Shown: positions 33,331 to 42,349, counted from the first letter of the stretch. The stretch is DNA of 64,000 nucleotides from Cyclobacteriaceae bacterium (GCA_023151255.1 JAKLJG010000005.1:121795-185794); one strand, 5' to 3'. Made by a program: numbers and translations. Notes: generated by a model not told the origin, from the letters alone.

Positions 33331-34592
33331 TGGCTTATGGATTTTGGAGAGGAAATGTCCGTTGATTTAATCTGATTTAATACAATCAACCCGATAACGA
33401 AATACACGGCCAGCGCCAAAGCACTGTTGCGCATGCTGCCGGTTAACTGGTTTATCAAACCATAGGAGAAGGTTCCAAATACTATGGAGAGGTTATAGGT
33501 AACATCGTAAAAGCTAAAGTACGATGCATGGTCAATGGTGTTCTCCGGAATCAGCTTGGCATAGGTAGCCCGTGAGAGCGATTGGATGCCGCCCATTATC
33601 ATTCCCACCACGGTTGCCAGGGCATAAAACTGCAGTTCGTGGTTTATGAAATAAGCAGCAAAGCACACAACAATCCAGCACACAATCATAAACGACAGCG
33701 CAAAGGCATGCAAGATGGTTGCAATAAGTTTCTCACTGGGCAGGTTCAGTACATCGGTGCCAAACAAGGTAGCCAGGTACATTACCGTTTGAACGCCCAT
33801 GTTGTAAAAGAAGAAAGAGGTAAGAAACCGCTTTAAATCGGGTGTATTTTTCAAGCTTCGAAAAACCTTCATTACCTCCTGATAACCTTTGGTCCAGATA
33901 TTTTCAGAGCGTCCTCGATAAACCTGTTGAGGTAACACGTTAAACGATACCAGTGAAAAAAGAATCCACCAGATGCCGACCAACAGAAAACTAAACCGGG
34001 TTGCAGCCCCTTCGGTACGGAAGCCAAAGGCACTGTAATTCAACACCAGTACCAGGCAAGCCACCATCAGGATAACGCTGCCGTAGTACCCCATTGAGTA
34101 GCCACGGGCGCTTACTTCATCGTAGCGATCCTCGGAAACAATTTCAGGTAAAAAAGCATCATAGAAAACCAAGCTGCCAGAGTAACCGATGCTGGCCATT
34201 ACAGAGCATAACAAGCCCCACCATAACGTTTCAATGCCCGTAAAAAAATATAAACCCATGCACGAAAAACTGCCAATAAAAACAAACATTTTCATGAACT
34301 GCTTTTTACGCCCGGTGTAGTCCGAAATCCCCGAAAGCAATGGAAGCATGGCTGCCACAATCAGAAACGACACCGATAACGCATATGAATACAAAACAGA
34401 ATTCTTTACCGTAAAGCCAAGAAAGGGTATATCATCACTGCCATCAGCAGTGACGGCTACCGCTTTGTAATACACCGGAAAAATTGCCGAAGTGATTACC
34501 AGCGAATACACAGAATTTGCCCAGTCGTACATGCACCAGGCACGTACAGTCTTCGGATTATTAACTTTGGCTACAGCTGAGGTCGACTTCAT
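33327..34592 (-). CDS. MFS transporter, UMF1/Atg22-like family
   Basis: 421 aa with about 12 hydrophobic segments. It begins with the family hallmark AWCMYDWANSVYSLVITS near residue 19, followed by a SDYTGRKKQFMK loop and EIVSEDRYDEVSARGYSMGY, and later GGIQSLSRATYAKLIPE. The substrate is not predictable. The ATG directly follows the U tract of the terminator of the upstream ExbB/ExbD operon, so it needs either readthrough or a promoter within that hairpin region. It is convergent with amn. Confidence 0.88.
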   Translation of the reverse strand: MKSTSAVAKVNNPKTVRAWCMYDWANSVYSLVITSAIFPVYYKAVAVTADGSDDIPFLGFTVKNSVLYSYALSVSFLIVAAMLPLLSGISDYTGRKKQFMKMFVFIGSFSCMGLYFFTGIETLWWGLLCSVMASIGYSGSLVFYDAFLPEIVSEDRYDEVSARGYSMGYYGSVILMVACLVLVLNYSAFGFRTEGAATRFSFLLVGIWWILFSLVSFNVLPQQVYRGRSENIWTKGYQEVMKVFRSLKNTPDLKRFLTSFFFYNMGVQTVMYLATLFGTDVLNLPSEKLIATILHAFALSFMIVCWIVVCFAAYFINHELQFYALATVVGMIMGGIQSLSRATYAKLIPENTIDHASYFSFYDVTYNLSIVFGTFSYGLINQLTGSMRNSALALAVYFVIGLIVLNQIKSTDISSPKSISH

Positions 34593-34629
34593 AAAAAAGC
34601 CCCGCCCGCTTTGGCTTACGGGACGGGGC
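34593..34629 (-). terminator. Intrinsic terminator after ExbB/ExbD operon
   Basis: Read leftward: GCCCCGTCCCG, loop region TAAGCCAAAG, CGGGCGGGGC, then six Ts. The stem is strong with one bulge. The T run ends at the base before the ATG of the MFS transporter gene. Confidence 0.88.
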
Positions 34630-34658
34630 AGAACGTATCAGACTACGAAAAAACGATT

Positions 34659-35123
34659 TTAATTCTCAACCCGTTTTTGTAATGTGGAGTAAAGCAAAAG
34701 CCGCGCGTTAGCCTTACGCAACTCCGTTTCCACATCGGCAATAATACCGCGCTTGGCTTCACTGTCTACTTTCATACTGACCGTGAGCTGATCGCGCTCG
34801 AATTCATTAAGCTTAGCCTTTTCGGAGTTAACCCATTGAATTACATCCTTTGGTTCAATAAATACATCGTTCACCTGTATTTTAGGTTCTTTACCCCATT
34901 GCTCGGTTTTCTTTGGCTCACCGATATACATGTAAGCCACCAGCGATTTACGGGCAAGTTTTTTCAACTGGGTGGCTTCGGGTAATTGTTGCTTTACGTT
35001 GATAGACGTTTCGCGCATCTGTGTAGTAACCATGAAGAAGAACAACAACATAAACACCACATCGGGCATGGATGATGTTGGTATTTCCTGCTTAACGGCA
35101 GCCTTCTTTTTAAATTTCGACAT
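34659..35123 (-). CDS. ExbD/TolR-type biopolymer transport protein (second copy)
   Basis: 154 aa. A short cytoplasmic N-terminus (MSKFKKKAAVKQEIPTSSM) is followed by one membrane helix carrying the proton-relay aspartate (PDVVFMLLFFFMVTTQ) and a periplasmic domain (SINVKQQLPEATQLKKL to RLLLYSTLQKRV). With ExbB it would form a proton channel that powers TonB-dependent outer-membrane uptake. It is the last gene of a four-gene leftward operon, 1 base after the first ExbD-like gene, and is followed by a terminator. Confidence 0.9.
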   Translation of the reverse strand: MSKFKKKAAVKQEIPTSSMPDVVFMLLFFFMVTTQMRETSINVKQQLPEATQLKKLARKSLVAYMYIGEPKKTEQWGKEPKIQVNDVFIEPKDVIQWVNSEKAKLNEFERDQLTVSMKVDSEAKRGIIADVETELRKANARLLLYSTLQKRVEN

Positions 35124-35124
35124 A

Positions 35125-35712
35125 CTACTTCCCTCCTATTTTAGTTGGTTCAGCAATGGATAAGGCCATCGGAATCTCAACCGAACCATCCGGTCTTTTC
35201 TTACGGCCCAAATCGTACAATCTTCTGTTTTCAGGGTTATTTAAATCTGATGACAGGTCAAGCCACTTTTTAACGGTTACCCCGGCATTATCAGCATATA
35301 TCTGGTAATACGCGGCCTGGATTGCATCCAGAATTTCAATAAACTTCTTATGACTTGTTCCCCGGTCTGTCTTGTATGAAACAATCGCCTTCTCCGGGTT
35401 ATCCGATGAATTGGGATCGGCTCCATAATTCAAAACAAACTTCTTGATCATATCCGTCAATTCGGCTGGCGATCCGGTAAACGGGTTCCCTTCAACCAGT
35501 ACATTATCGAACGAATTAACCTGAATTTTAAACAAGTTCCGCTCCTGGATTTTTATATCCATATCGGGCGGCATGGCTTCAGGCGGGGGTGGCAATTGAA
35601 TGCTCAGCCCCTTATCGTTAGCCACTGTTGTAGTTACCAAAAAGAAAACCAACAGCAGGAAGGCGATATCGGCCATCGAAGCATTGGGAATATCAGGAAC
35701 CGGACGAGGCAT
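35125..35712 (-). CDS. ExbD/TolR-type biopolymer transport protein (first copy)
   Basis: 195 aa. The N-terminus MPRPVPDIPNASM leads into a membrane helix with the conserved aspartate (ADIAFLLLVFFLVTTTV, Asp15). The periplasmic domain starts GLSIQLPPPPEAMPPD and continues to about residue 170. Its start codon overlaps the stop of the small membrane protein gene by 1 base. Two different ExbD-like proteins follow one ExbB-like protein here, an arrangement common in Bacteroidota. Confidence 0.9.
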   Translation of the reverse strand: MPRPVPDIPNASMADIAFLLLVFFLVTTTVANDKGLSIQLPPPPEAMPPDMDIKIQERNLFKIQVNSFDNVLVEGNPFTGSPAELTDMIKKFVLNYGADPNSSDNPEKAIVSYKTDRGTSHKKFIEILDAIQAAYYQIYADNAGVTVKKWLDLSSDLNNPENRRLYDLGRKKRPDGSVEIPMALSIAEPTKIGGK

Positions 35713-36086
35713 TACTTTAAGGCTTTATTAATTTCAGAATAAATAAGTCCGACAACCGCAACACCCGATATCAGGTAGAACATAGTTAAGCCGGCACCTA
35801 CCAGTTTTGAGGTATTTTCGGTCACTCCTTTAGCAGCCTGAATGGTGGAAACTTCCGAACCAGACAATACATAGGATATGACAAAAAGAACCACCATTGC
35901 AACAAGTGCCATGATGGGCTTCTTCAACTCCCCTGGGGATTTGAGCGAGCTAAGTAACGGTAACACTACAGCAGAAGCGATGGCTACGATTAATAAAGCG
36001 TACGATGCATACAGGCCCGCATCAACCGAAAACAGCGCTGCAACAACAAGTGATACCGAAACTACAATAATCAACAGTCCTCTCAT
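35712..36086 (-). CDS. Small four-helix membrane protein, unknown
   Basis: 124 aa with about four hydrophobic segments (LLIIVVSVSLVVAALFSV, ASYALLIVAIASAVVLPLL, IMALVAMVVLFVISYVL, LVGAGLTMFYLISGVAVVGL). I recognise no enzyme motif. Its place between the ExbB-like and ExbD-like genes, 6 bases and -1 base from its neighbours, suggests that it is an accessory part of the energising complex. Confidence 0.75.
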   Translation of the reverse strand: MRGLLIIVVSVSLVVAALFSVDAGLYASYALLIVAIASAVVLPLLSSLKSPGELKKPIMALVAMVVLFVISYVLSGSEVSTIQAAKGVTENTSKLVGAGLTMFYLISGVAVVGLIYSEINKALK

Positions 36087-36092
36087 GGAATA

Positions 36093-36848
36093 TTATTTTT
36101 GAGAAACCAGTTTGTGCTTAACCAGAATATCCACCAACGAAATGGACGCATCTTCCATGTCGTTTACTAGTGAATCAATTTTAGAAACAAGGTAGTTGTA
36201 AAATACCTGGAGCACCATACCTACAATAAGACCACCGACAGTTGTTGTTAAGGCCACCTTCATACCACCAGCAACAATGTTGGGCGAAATATCACCGGCT
36301 GCCTCAATGTCAGAGAAGGCCTGAACCATCCCCACAACTGTTCCGAAGAAACCAAGCATGGGGCCAAGGGCGATAAATAACGAAATCCAGATAAGGCCGC
36401 GTTCCAGTTTACCCATCTCCACACCGCCATACGATACGATGGACTTTTCGACCATGTCAATGCCTTCGCTGTAACGCATTAAGCCTTGAGTAAAAATTGA
36501 AGCTACCGGCCCGCGGGTATTACGGGTAACATCCAGGGCGGCATTCACCCCTCCTTTCGCAAGGGCATCTTCAATTTGTCCTAATAATTTCTTTGTGTTG
36601 GTTGTTGCCAGGTTGAGGGTTAAAATTCTTTCAATGCTGAAAGCTAGCCCGAGAATAAGACAAATTAACACCGGGGTCATGAAGCGCACATCCCCTTCGA
36701 TAAATTTCTCTTTTAGCACCTGGTGGAAAGAGGCCTCATCGGCAGCAGCCTGTTCGGTTGCAGGTTCAGATTGCGGAGCCGGTTCGGCCTGAAGTGCAGA
36801 GGACGCCAGAACCCCTGCAAAAGCTAAAATAGCAAGTAGTTTTTTCAT
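36093..36848 (-). CDS. MotA/TolQ/ExbB proton channel protein
   Basis: 251 aa. Unusually for the family core it begins with a signal-like segment (MKKLLAILAFAGVLASSALQAE) and a short Glu/Ala/Pro-rich linker, then three membrane helices: TPVLICLILGLAFSIERIL, ISLFIALGPMLGFFGTVVGMV and TTVGGLIVGMVLQVFYNYLV. The motif GPMLGFFGTVVGMVQAF and the AGGMKVALTTTVGGL segment are typical. It forms the pentameric part of the ExbB-ExbD proton channel. It is the first gene of the operon, with a -7-like element upstream. Confidence 0.92.
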   Translation of the reverse strand: MKKLLAILAFAGVLASSALQAEPAPQSEPATEQAAADEASFHQVLKEKFIEGDVRFMTPVLICLILGLAFSIERILTLNLATTNTKKLLGQIEDALAKGGVNAALDVTRNTRGPVASIFTQGLMRYSEGIDMVEKSIVSYGGVEMGKLERGLIWISLFIALGPMLGFFGTVVGMVQAFSDIEAAGDISPNIVAGGMKVALTTTVGGLIVGMVLQVFYNYLVSKIDSLVNDMEDASISLVDILVKHKLVSQK

Positions 36849-36880
36849 AGTTTGAGGTTTAAGTAAATCCTTGAAGAGGC

Positions 36881-36888
36881 CAAAATTA
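36881..36888 (-). promoter_or_regulatory. ExbB/ExbD operon promoter, -7 element
   Basis: Read leftward, TAATTTTG matches TAnnTTTG exactly, 32 bases before the ATG. No clear -33 element was found. Confidence 0.5.
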
Positions 36889-37114
36889 AAGGTTTTGCGG
36901 ATTTATCGATATTTTTTAAAAAATTTTTCTACCGGTGGTTAATGCCTTATTCTATATACATCAGTAATGCCGATTACCAAATAAAGACACTCCGGCCCTG
37001 CGGGGTTAAGGCGTAATAGTTTTACTGTTTATTAACCAAATTTCAACATCGGAATTACCACCGGGTATTTGGGAACCCTGTCAATATTAATTTATTTTGC
37101 GTCCCCGTTTTCCC
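36889..37114. other. Intergenic region upstream of tRNA-Ser
   Basis: About 226 bases without a gene. It includes an AT-rich stretch at 36900-36930 (upstream of the ExbB promoter) and TTATTTTG at 37092-37099, one mismatch from the -7 consensus and 15 bases before the tRNA, which may be the tRNA promoter. Confidence 0.4.
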
Positions 37115-37206
37115 GGAGAGGTGTCCGAGTGGTTGAAGGAGCACGCCTGGAAAGTGTGTATCCCGCCAACGCGGGATCGCGGGTTCGAATCCCGCTCTCT
37201 CCGCCA
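37115..37206 (+). tRNA. tRNA-Ser (anticodon GGA)
   Basis: The acceptor stem is GGAGAGG / TCTCTCC (one G-T pair). The anticodon stem CACGC / GTGTG frames the loop CTGGAAA, with anticodon GGA at 37149-37151 (reads UCC/UCU). A long variable arm (TCCCGCCAACGCGGGA) marks it as a class II serine tRNA. The T arm is GCGGGTTCGAATCCCGC. The discriminator is G and CCA is encoded (37204-37206). Confidence 0.97.
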
Positions 37207-37214
37207 CATCATCT

Positions 37215-38273
37215 TTACTCAAATTCTGTTAATTCTCCGGCAAGGTTTTTCTGAATAAGCTGCCCGGCCAGGTCACCAAATTCACCCAGCAATAGCATAA
37301 GTTTCGTTACAGCCGCCTCCGTGGTCATATCCACTCCGCTGATAACACCGGCCTTCACCAAATCGCGACTGGTGGCATAGCGCCCCTGAAGCACCGTTCC
37401 ACCGGGACACTGCGATATATTCAGCACTAATTTGCCATTCCGTATAGCCTGTTCAAGGCCCTTTATTACCCACAAAGCCGTTGGCGCATTACCCGAACCA
37501 TAGGTTTCAAGAATGACAGCTTTCAGTCCTTCAATCCTCAATACCGATTGAAATACCTGCTCGGATATTCCGGGAAAAAGTTTCAGTATAGCTATCCGAG
37601 GTTCAAACCGGGTACGCAAAACCAGGGGTTGATTGGATGGTTTGCGAATTGCTGCATGGTTATAATTGATTTTAACTCCGGCTTTTGCCAGGGGCGGGTA
37701 ATTGCCCGAATCGAATGCATCAAACTGCATACTTTCTACTTTTTTCGAACGGTTTCCACGCAGCAGTTCGTAATCAAAGTAAATGCACACCTCAGGCACA
37801 ACCGCCTGACCGTTCTGTTTGGCCGAAGCTATTTCCAACGAGGTTATCAGGTTTTCGCGAGCGTCCGAGCGTGGTTCGCTGATGGGCAATTGTGCACCGG
37901 TTAACACAACGGGTTTGCTCAGGTTTTCAAGCATAAAACTTAAAGCAGATGCCGTGTATGCCATAGTATCAGTACCGTGTAGGATTACAAAGCCATCATG
38001 CGCATCATACTGTTCGGCAATCAGCCGGGCCATCAATTGCCAATGCTCCGGCTCCACATTGGAAGAATCAATGGGGGTTTCGAACGAAAAGACGGTAAAT
38101 GCCAAACCAAGATTTTTTACGGTAGGCAAATGCTCCAGTATCGAAGCAAAGTCAAACGGAACAAGCACTCCGTCTTTATCGGTAGTCATCCCAAATGTTC
38201 CACCGGTATAAATAATCAACAGCCGGGCCCGGGCCGGCCCGTGGCTTTCCAGAACAACTCGTTTAAGATTCAT
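37215..38273 (-). CDS. ansA: Type I asparaginase
   Basis: 352 aa. The first catalytic threonine lies in IIYTGGTFGMTTDKDG; the second set is in VILHGTDTMAYTASALSFML; PVVLTGAQLPISEPRSDA also fits. It hydrolyses asparagine to aspartate and ammonia. No signal peptide is present, which supports the cytoplasmic type I enzyme. It is the last gene of the tight leftward run from 43456 and overlaps tatD by 11 bases. Confidence 0.93.
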   Translation of the reverse strand: MNLKRVVLESHGPARARLLIIYTGGTFGMTTDKDGVLVPFDFASILEHLPTVKNLGLAFTVFSFETPIDSSNVEPEHWQLMARLIAEQYDAHDGFVILHGTDTMAYTASALSFMLENLSKPVVLTGAQLPISEPRSDARENLITSLEIASAKQNGQAVVPEVCIYFDYELLRGNRSKKVESMQFDAFDSGNYPPLAKAGVKINYNHAAIRKPSNQPLVLRTRFEPRIAILKLFPGISEQVFQSVLRIEGLKAVILETYGSGNAPTALWVIKGLEQAIRNGKLVLNISQCPGGTVLQGRYATSRDLVKAGVISGVDMTTEAAVTKLMLLLGEFGDLAGQLIQKNLAGELTEFE

Positions 38274-39039
38274 AATGAAAAAGGTTGAAAGCGTTTTCTG
38301 TTGTTTGTCTCATCACCTCGGCTACCGATTGCCCTGTAAGTTGCGCCACCCGTTCACCTATTTTTACAATATACGAAGGTTCGTTTCGCTTACCACGATG
38401 AGGTACCGGGGCCAAATAAGGACTGTCAGTTTCAAGAACTACCCGACTTAATCCGATATTGGGCAACACCTGATCGAGCCCACCGTTTTTAAATGTTACC
38501 ACTCCGCCAATGCCCAAGTAAAAATTCAATTGCATGATGCGCTCAGCCTGCTGCCTGTTACCGGTAAAGCAATGAAATACACCGGAAAGGCTCCCATCTT
38601 GTAAGTGTTCAATCAATGCAATGGTTTCATCCAGCGTTTCACGACAATGAATAACCACAGGAAGCTTATGTTTCTTGGCCAGGTTAACCTGTATAGTAAA
38701 GGCTTCTTTTTGTTGTTCCCAAAAAGTTTTATCCCAATACAGGTCGGTGCCAATCTCGCCAACTGCACTAAACTTTCGCTTAGCCAGCCAGTTTTCAACT
38801 TCATACAACTGATGCTCAAAATCCTTTTTAACCGAACAGGGATGCAACCCCATCATGGAATTACAGAAACCAGGGTTTTCTGCCTCCACCTGAAGCATCG
38901 TATCGACAGAAGTTGTGTCGATGTTAGGCATAAGAATTTTGCCTACGGCATGCTGCTTTGCCCTGTCCAGAATATTGTAAAGGTCGGCCTGAAACTCGTC
39001 CAGGTAAATGTGAGCATGCGTGTCTACCCAATAGTTCAT
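38263..39039 (-). CDS. TatD-family metal-dependent deoxyribonuclease/hydrolase
   Basis: 258 aa. Metal ligands of the TIM-barrel hydrolase are visible: DTHAHIYLDEF at the start, GEIGTDLYWD, the VIHCRE and VFHCFTGN histidines, and ETDSPYLAPVPHRGKRNEP. TatD proteins act on 3' ends of DNA and in quality control; some members have other substrates. It overlaps dgkA by 4 bases upstream and the asparaginase gene by 11 bases downstream. Confidence 0.93.
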   Translation of the reverse strand: MNYWVDTHAHIYLDEFQADLYNILDRAKQHAVGKILMPNIDTTSVDTMLQVEAENPGFCNSMMGLHPCSVKKDFEHQLYEVENWLAKRKFSAVGEIGTDLYWDKTFWEQQKEAFTIQVNLAKKHKLPVVIHCRETLDETIALIEHLQDGSLSGVFHCFTGNRQQAERIMQLNFYLGIGGVVTFKNGGLDQVLPNIGLSRVVLETDSPYLAPVPHRGKRNEPSYIVKIGERVAQLTGQSVAEVMRQTTENAFNLFHYES

Positions 39040-39383
39040 GGCAACAAATATCGGCCAAAGATGATGAAACCAATCGCGGCAGCAAAGAAGCTTGCCACCA
39101 ACACAGCTGCCGCGGCAATGACTTTAATCCGGCCGGCCTTCGGCTGAACTTCAGGCGAAACGAAATCAACCAACTCTTCGATGGCCGTGTTAATCAATTC
39201 GGCTACGATAACCACTGTGGCAGCCAGCAACAGGATACACCATTCCACAACGGTTATCTGCCAATAAAGTCCGGCAACAACCACAACCAACAAAGCCACA
39301 GTATGCATGCGCAAGTTGAACTGACTTCGAAGTGCATCCATCAAGCCATTCCATGCAAACCGAAAACTTTTGAGAAACTTCAT
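39036..39383 (-). CDS. Diacylglycerol/undecaprenol kinase family protein
   Basis: 115 aa with three membrane helices. The family signature is WCILLLAATVVIVAELINTAIEELVD (motif ELINTAIEELVDF at about residue 63), preceded by FAWNGLMDALRSQFNLRMH. It phosphorylates diacylglycerol or undecaprenol at the inner membrane; the latter would supply the lipid carrier used by neighbouring glycosyltransferases. It overlaps genes on both sides by 4 bases, so it is translationally coupled. Confidence 0.92.
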   Translation of the reverse strand: MKFLKSFRFAWNGLMDALRSQFNLRMHTVALLVVVVAGLYWQITVVEWCILLLAATVVIVAELINTAIEELVDFVSPEVQPKAGRIKVIAAAAVLVASFFAAAIGFIIFGRYLLP

Positions 39384-40447
39384 TTAAGCAACTCCTCCAC
39401 AGCGGCAGCTAAACGAATAGTGGTAAATTCATCAGCCGGAAACCCGGAAATAGCTCTTGCCTGCACAAAAGCATCCTTTATGTTCATTGTATGTTGCTGC
39501 ATTGAAACCGCATATCCTTTTTTTGTAGCCCGTGTGGCCAGGTATTCCTGCTCGGTTTGGCCGGGTGTGGGGATGAGGATGGCTTTTTTACCCAACTTAT
39601 GCAAATCCATAATCGTACTGTAACCGGACCTGGCCAATACAACTGCCGCTTCACTCATTAGTTTATTTAATTTATCGGCTGGCAGGAAATCAAGTATGGC
39701 TCCTTGGTTGCCTTCGATTGGATTATTATTCACTACTCCCCTCACAAGCCGCCAGGTTAACCCGCTTCCGGGTAATTGTTTACGAAGAATCTCTTCGAGT
39801 AGTGAACGCTGTGGTTCCGGGCCTGATAAAACGGCAACCAGATCATATCCAGGGCTTGTTACCGGCAGCATTTTAAATCGCGAAAGTGCCCCAACATACC
39901 GAAGGTTTTTAACACGCGATGCATCGGATAATTCTCCGGATAATACCGACCCTTCTGCATCGGGCACCCATACATAGCTGAATTTACGAAACAGGTTTTG
40001 ATGGATGCGATTCAGTAGGGGGCGTATCCACCCTAATCCGGCCGGCATCAGCAAATTAAGCTGATGAAGCATCAAAGCCGAAGGGACATGGGCCGACCAG
40101 ACACCATACCTGTTATCCGAAATCACAGCATCAATCTTTTTATCGGCTATCAGCCTGTTTACCTGCTCGTGTTCCTTGCGCACAGCCAACATGAATTTTG
40201 GTACCTGCCGGGCAATGGTTACAGCAAACGAGTTGCGTTTGCTGTAAGCGGGATTATATCCTGAGAGTTCAAAACTTTGCAACTCAGGAAATTCTGCATG
40301 CAGCAGGTGTAAGGAATCGCCATCGCTGGCCAGCAATACCTCATGACCCTGCTCAAGTAAATGCCGTATCACCGGTATGCAACGGGTGGCATGGCCGAGC
40401 CCCCAGTTCAGCGGGGCTACTAACAATCGCTTTGGCCGGGCCATCAT
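39380..40447 (-). CDS. Glycosyltransferase, MurG-like GT-B fold (family 28-like)
   Basis: 355 aa. The N-terminus PKRLLVAPLNWGLGHATRCIPV is the donor-domain glycine loop of MurG-like enzymes. The C-terminal half has the nucleotide-sugar site (VLARSGYSTIMDLHKLGKKAILIPTPGQTEQEYLA, read at about residues 285-320). The acceptor is unknown. Overlaps of 4 bases with the DgkA and deacetylase genes place it in a polysaccharide-related translationally coupled run. Confidence 0.85.
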   Translation of the reverse strand: MMARPKRLLVAPLNWGLGHATRCIPVIRHLLEQGHEVLLASDGDSLHLLHAEFPELQSFELSGYNPAYSKRNSFAVTIARQVPKFMLAVRKEHEQVNRLIADKKIDAVISDNRYGVWSAHVPSALMLHQLNLLMPAGLGWIRPLLNRIHQNLFRKFSYVWVPDAEGSVLSGELSDASRVKNLRYVGALSRFKMLPVTSPGYDLVAVLSGPEPQRSLLEEILRKQLPGSGLTWRLVRGVVNNNPIEGNQGAILDFLPADKLNKLMSEAAVVLARSGYSTIMDLHKLGKKAILIPTPGQTEQEYLATRATKKGYAVSMQQHTMNIKDAFVQARAISGFPADEFTTIRLAAAVEELLK

Positions 40448-41070
40448 AAAATTAACTTAAAAGTATACCCCCGCTCCAAACAAGCCTCAATAAAACGGGG
40501 GAGCACGTATGTCAGATTTCTTTCAGCTTTCAGGCTGTCGTGAAAAACCACGATAGAACCATTGCGTATTGCCTGCAGTGAATTTTTAAGGCATCGTTCC
40601 GGAGTAAGGCCACGGTTGTAATCATGCGTGAGCACATCCCACATGATGATCCGGTAATCTCGTAGTAAACGGATTTGCCGATGGGTTAGCCGGCCGTATG
40701 GTGGCCTGAAAAGATTAATGTTCAACCCTACGTTTATAAGGGCCACCTGCTCACTAAATTTTTTTGTATTAGCAACGTAAGCGGAAGCAGATGTTTTCCA
40801 GCCATTGAGGTGGTTAAACGTATGGTTGCCAACGCCATGCCCCGCGTTTAGTACACGCTGAAAAACATCCGGATGCTTACGGATATTATCGCCAATACAA
40901 AAGAAAGTTGCTTTAATCCCATGGGTATGCAACACGTCCAGCACAAATTCAGTAGGTCCGGGCACAGGGCCATCATCAAAAGTGAGGTAGAGTGTTGGTG
41001 TTTTACCGGGCAACCGCCAAACAAGTGTTGGATATAACAGCGGAAAAATAAACGGAGTGCGTGTAAACAT
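40444..41070 (-). CDS. Polysaccharide deacetylase family protein
   Basis: 208 aa from the ATG at 41070; an ATG at 41100 would add 10 residues and overlap the phosphatase gene. The NodB domain shows LYLTFDDGPVPGPTEFVLD, GHGVGNHTFNHLNGW (metal histidines), RPPYGRLTHRQ and VVFHDS. A hydrophobic N-terminus is weak and may be a membrane anchor. Members remove N- or O-acetyl groups from cell-wall or exopolysaccharide sugars. Confidence 0.9.
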   Translation of the reverse strand: MFTRTPFIFPLLYPTLVWRLPGKTPTLYLTFDDGPVPGPTEFVLDVLHTHGIKATFFCIGDNIRKHPDVFQRVLNAGHGVGNHTFNHLNGWKTSASAYVANTKKFSEQVALINVGLNINLFRPPYGRLTHRQIRLLRDYRIIMWDVLTHDYNRGLTPERCLKNSLQAIRNGSIVVFHDSLKAERNLTYVLPRFIEACLERGYTFKLIL

Positions 41071-41084
41071 GCGTAGCAAGCAGG

Positions 41085-42308
41085 TTAACCAACCCTGCAA
41101 GATAGCATGGTTATGTCATCATGGTAACCATTACGGCCTTTAAATGCATCGAGGCTTACAATAATATCCTGATGAATTTCATTAAGGCCTTTCACATTCA
41201 CAGCCGGATCAGAAAAGTATTGATGCAACCGTTCAATGCCATATTCCTTGCCCTGTTCATTAATGGTTTCGGTAAGGCCATCGGTATAGCAGAACAGCAG
41301 AAAGTCATCAATATCAGTTACAAATCCTTCATTAATGAACGGTAGCGGGTGCATGGCGCCCAGTACCGTTGAGCCTTCCTCGAGCAGGCGCAGTCCGTTT
41401 TTCCTGTCTAACAATATTGGCGGATTGTGACCAGCATTAACGTACACCATCGTCTTCAGACTGATGTCGTAAATGGCTCCGAAAAAGGTAATGAACTTCT
41501 CTCCTTTCGTATTTTCAAGCACCTGGTAGTTCAGCGCCTCAACAATGTCGCGCAGGTTGGGTGTTTGCCGAAGCAGCGTGCGCAGCGAAGCCTGGAAGTT
41601 CGACATCATCAAAGCTGCCGGTATGCCTTTGCCGCTTACATCGGCAACACAAAGTAAAAACTGACTTTTGTTTATCGGGATGTAGTCGTAATAATCACCA
41701 CCAATCATATCATGAGGCAGGTAACTTGCTTCAACTTTTAAGCGATCGGTTTGTGGAAGCCGTTCAGGAAAAAGAAACTGCTGCACATCGCTTGCAATTT
41801 CAAGTTCCTTCCGAAAAGCCTCCTGTTGCAATTGCTTGCGCACCAGTTTTTTGTTTTCGATGGCTACTATAATGATGTTACTCAGGGCCTGAATGAATTT
41901 CAACCCTTCCGCTTGCTCAAAATAGTGGTCGGCATGTTCATCGCCCAGAAAAACCAGGGCAAGGGTGGTGTTTTTATGCGCTACCGGCAGCACAATATCA
42001 AATTCACTGAATTGGGTTTCTTCAAATTTTTTTAATGAACATATTTCGCGCACCTGCTTAAAACAATCGGGCAGTTTAACCCCGGCAAGCTTTACCTTGG
42101 TACCGAAGTTTGCCTTACACTCCCACTGGTCATCCAGCACATAAAGTGCAAGCTTTTTTAATTTAAGATTGGATCGCAGGGTAAAGGTGAAAATTTTATA
42201 AAGCGATTCTTCCGGCACGTTGCTGTTGATGGCCTGGGTAACTTCCAGAAGCGCATTTAACTCCAACTCCTTCAGTTCGTACCGGTTTTTAAGTGAGAGG
42301 TTTTCCAT
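41085..42308 (-). CDS. GAF-linked SpoIIE/PP2C-type serine phosphatase
   Basis: 407 aa from the ATG at 42308; a TTG at 42320 is an alternative. Residues about 15-160 form a GAF-like sensor region (LLEVTQAINSNVPEESLYKIF). Residues about 190-405 form the SpoIIE phosphatase (YLPHDMIGGDYYDYIPI, CVADVSGKGIPAALMMSNF, GHNPPILLDRKNG, LFCYTDGLTETIN), with the metal-binding aspartates present. Such proteins dephosphorylate anti-anti-sigma-type partners, but no STAS or RsbW-like gene is visible nearby. It is the second gene of the leftward run. Confidence 0.9.
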   Translation of the reverse strand: MENLSLKNRYELKELELNALLEVTQAINSNVPEESLYKIFTFTLRSNLKLKKLALYVLDDQWECKANFGTKVKLAGVKLPDCFKQVREICSLKKFEETQFSEFDIVLPVAHKNTTLALVFLGDEHADHYFEQAEGLKFIQALSNIIIVAIENKKLVRKQLQQEAFRKELEIASDVQQFLFPERLPQTDRLKVEASYLPHDMIGGDYYDYIPINKSQFLLCVADVSGKGIPAALMMSNFQASLRTLLRQTPNLRDIVEALNYQVLENTKGEKFITFFGAIYDISLKTMVYVNAGHNPPILLDRKNGLRLLEEGSTVLGAMHPLPFINEGFVTDIDDFLLFCYTDGLTETINEQGKEYGIERLHQYFSDPAVNVKGLNEIHQDIIVSLDAFKGRNGYHDDITMLSCRVG

Positions 42309-42349
42309 AGCGGTCTCCAAAGTTACTGCTTAATTATGTTTGCAGAGGC

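Noticed and set aside
38605..39623. Two rightward ORFs of 180 and 221 aa
   Set aside because: Antisense to tatD, dgkA and the glycosyltransferase gene, which have conserved catalytic motifs and overlapping operon structure.
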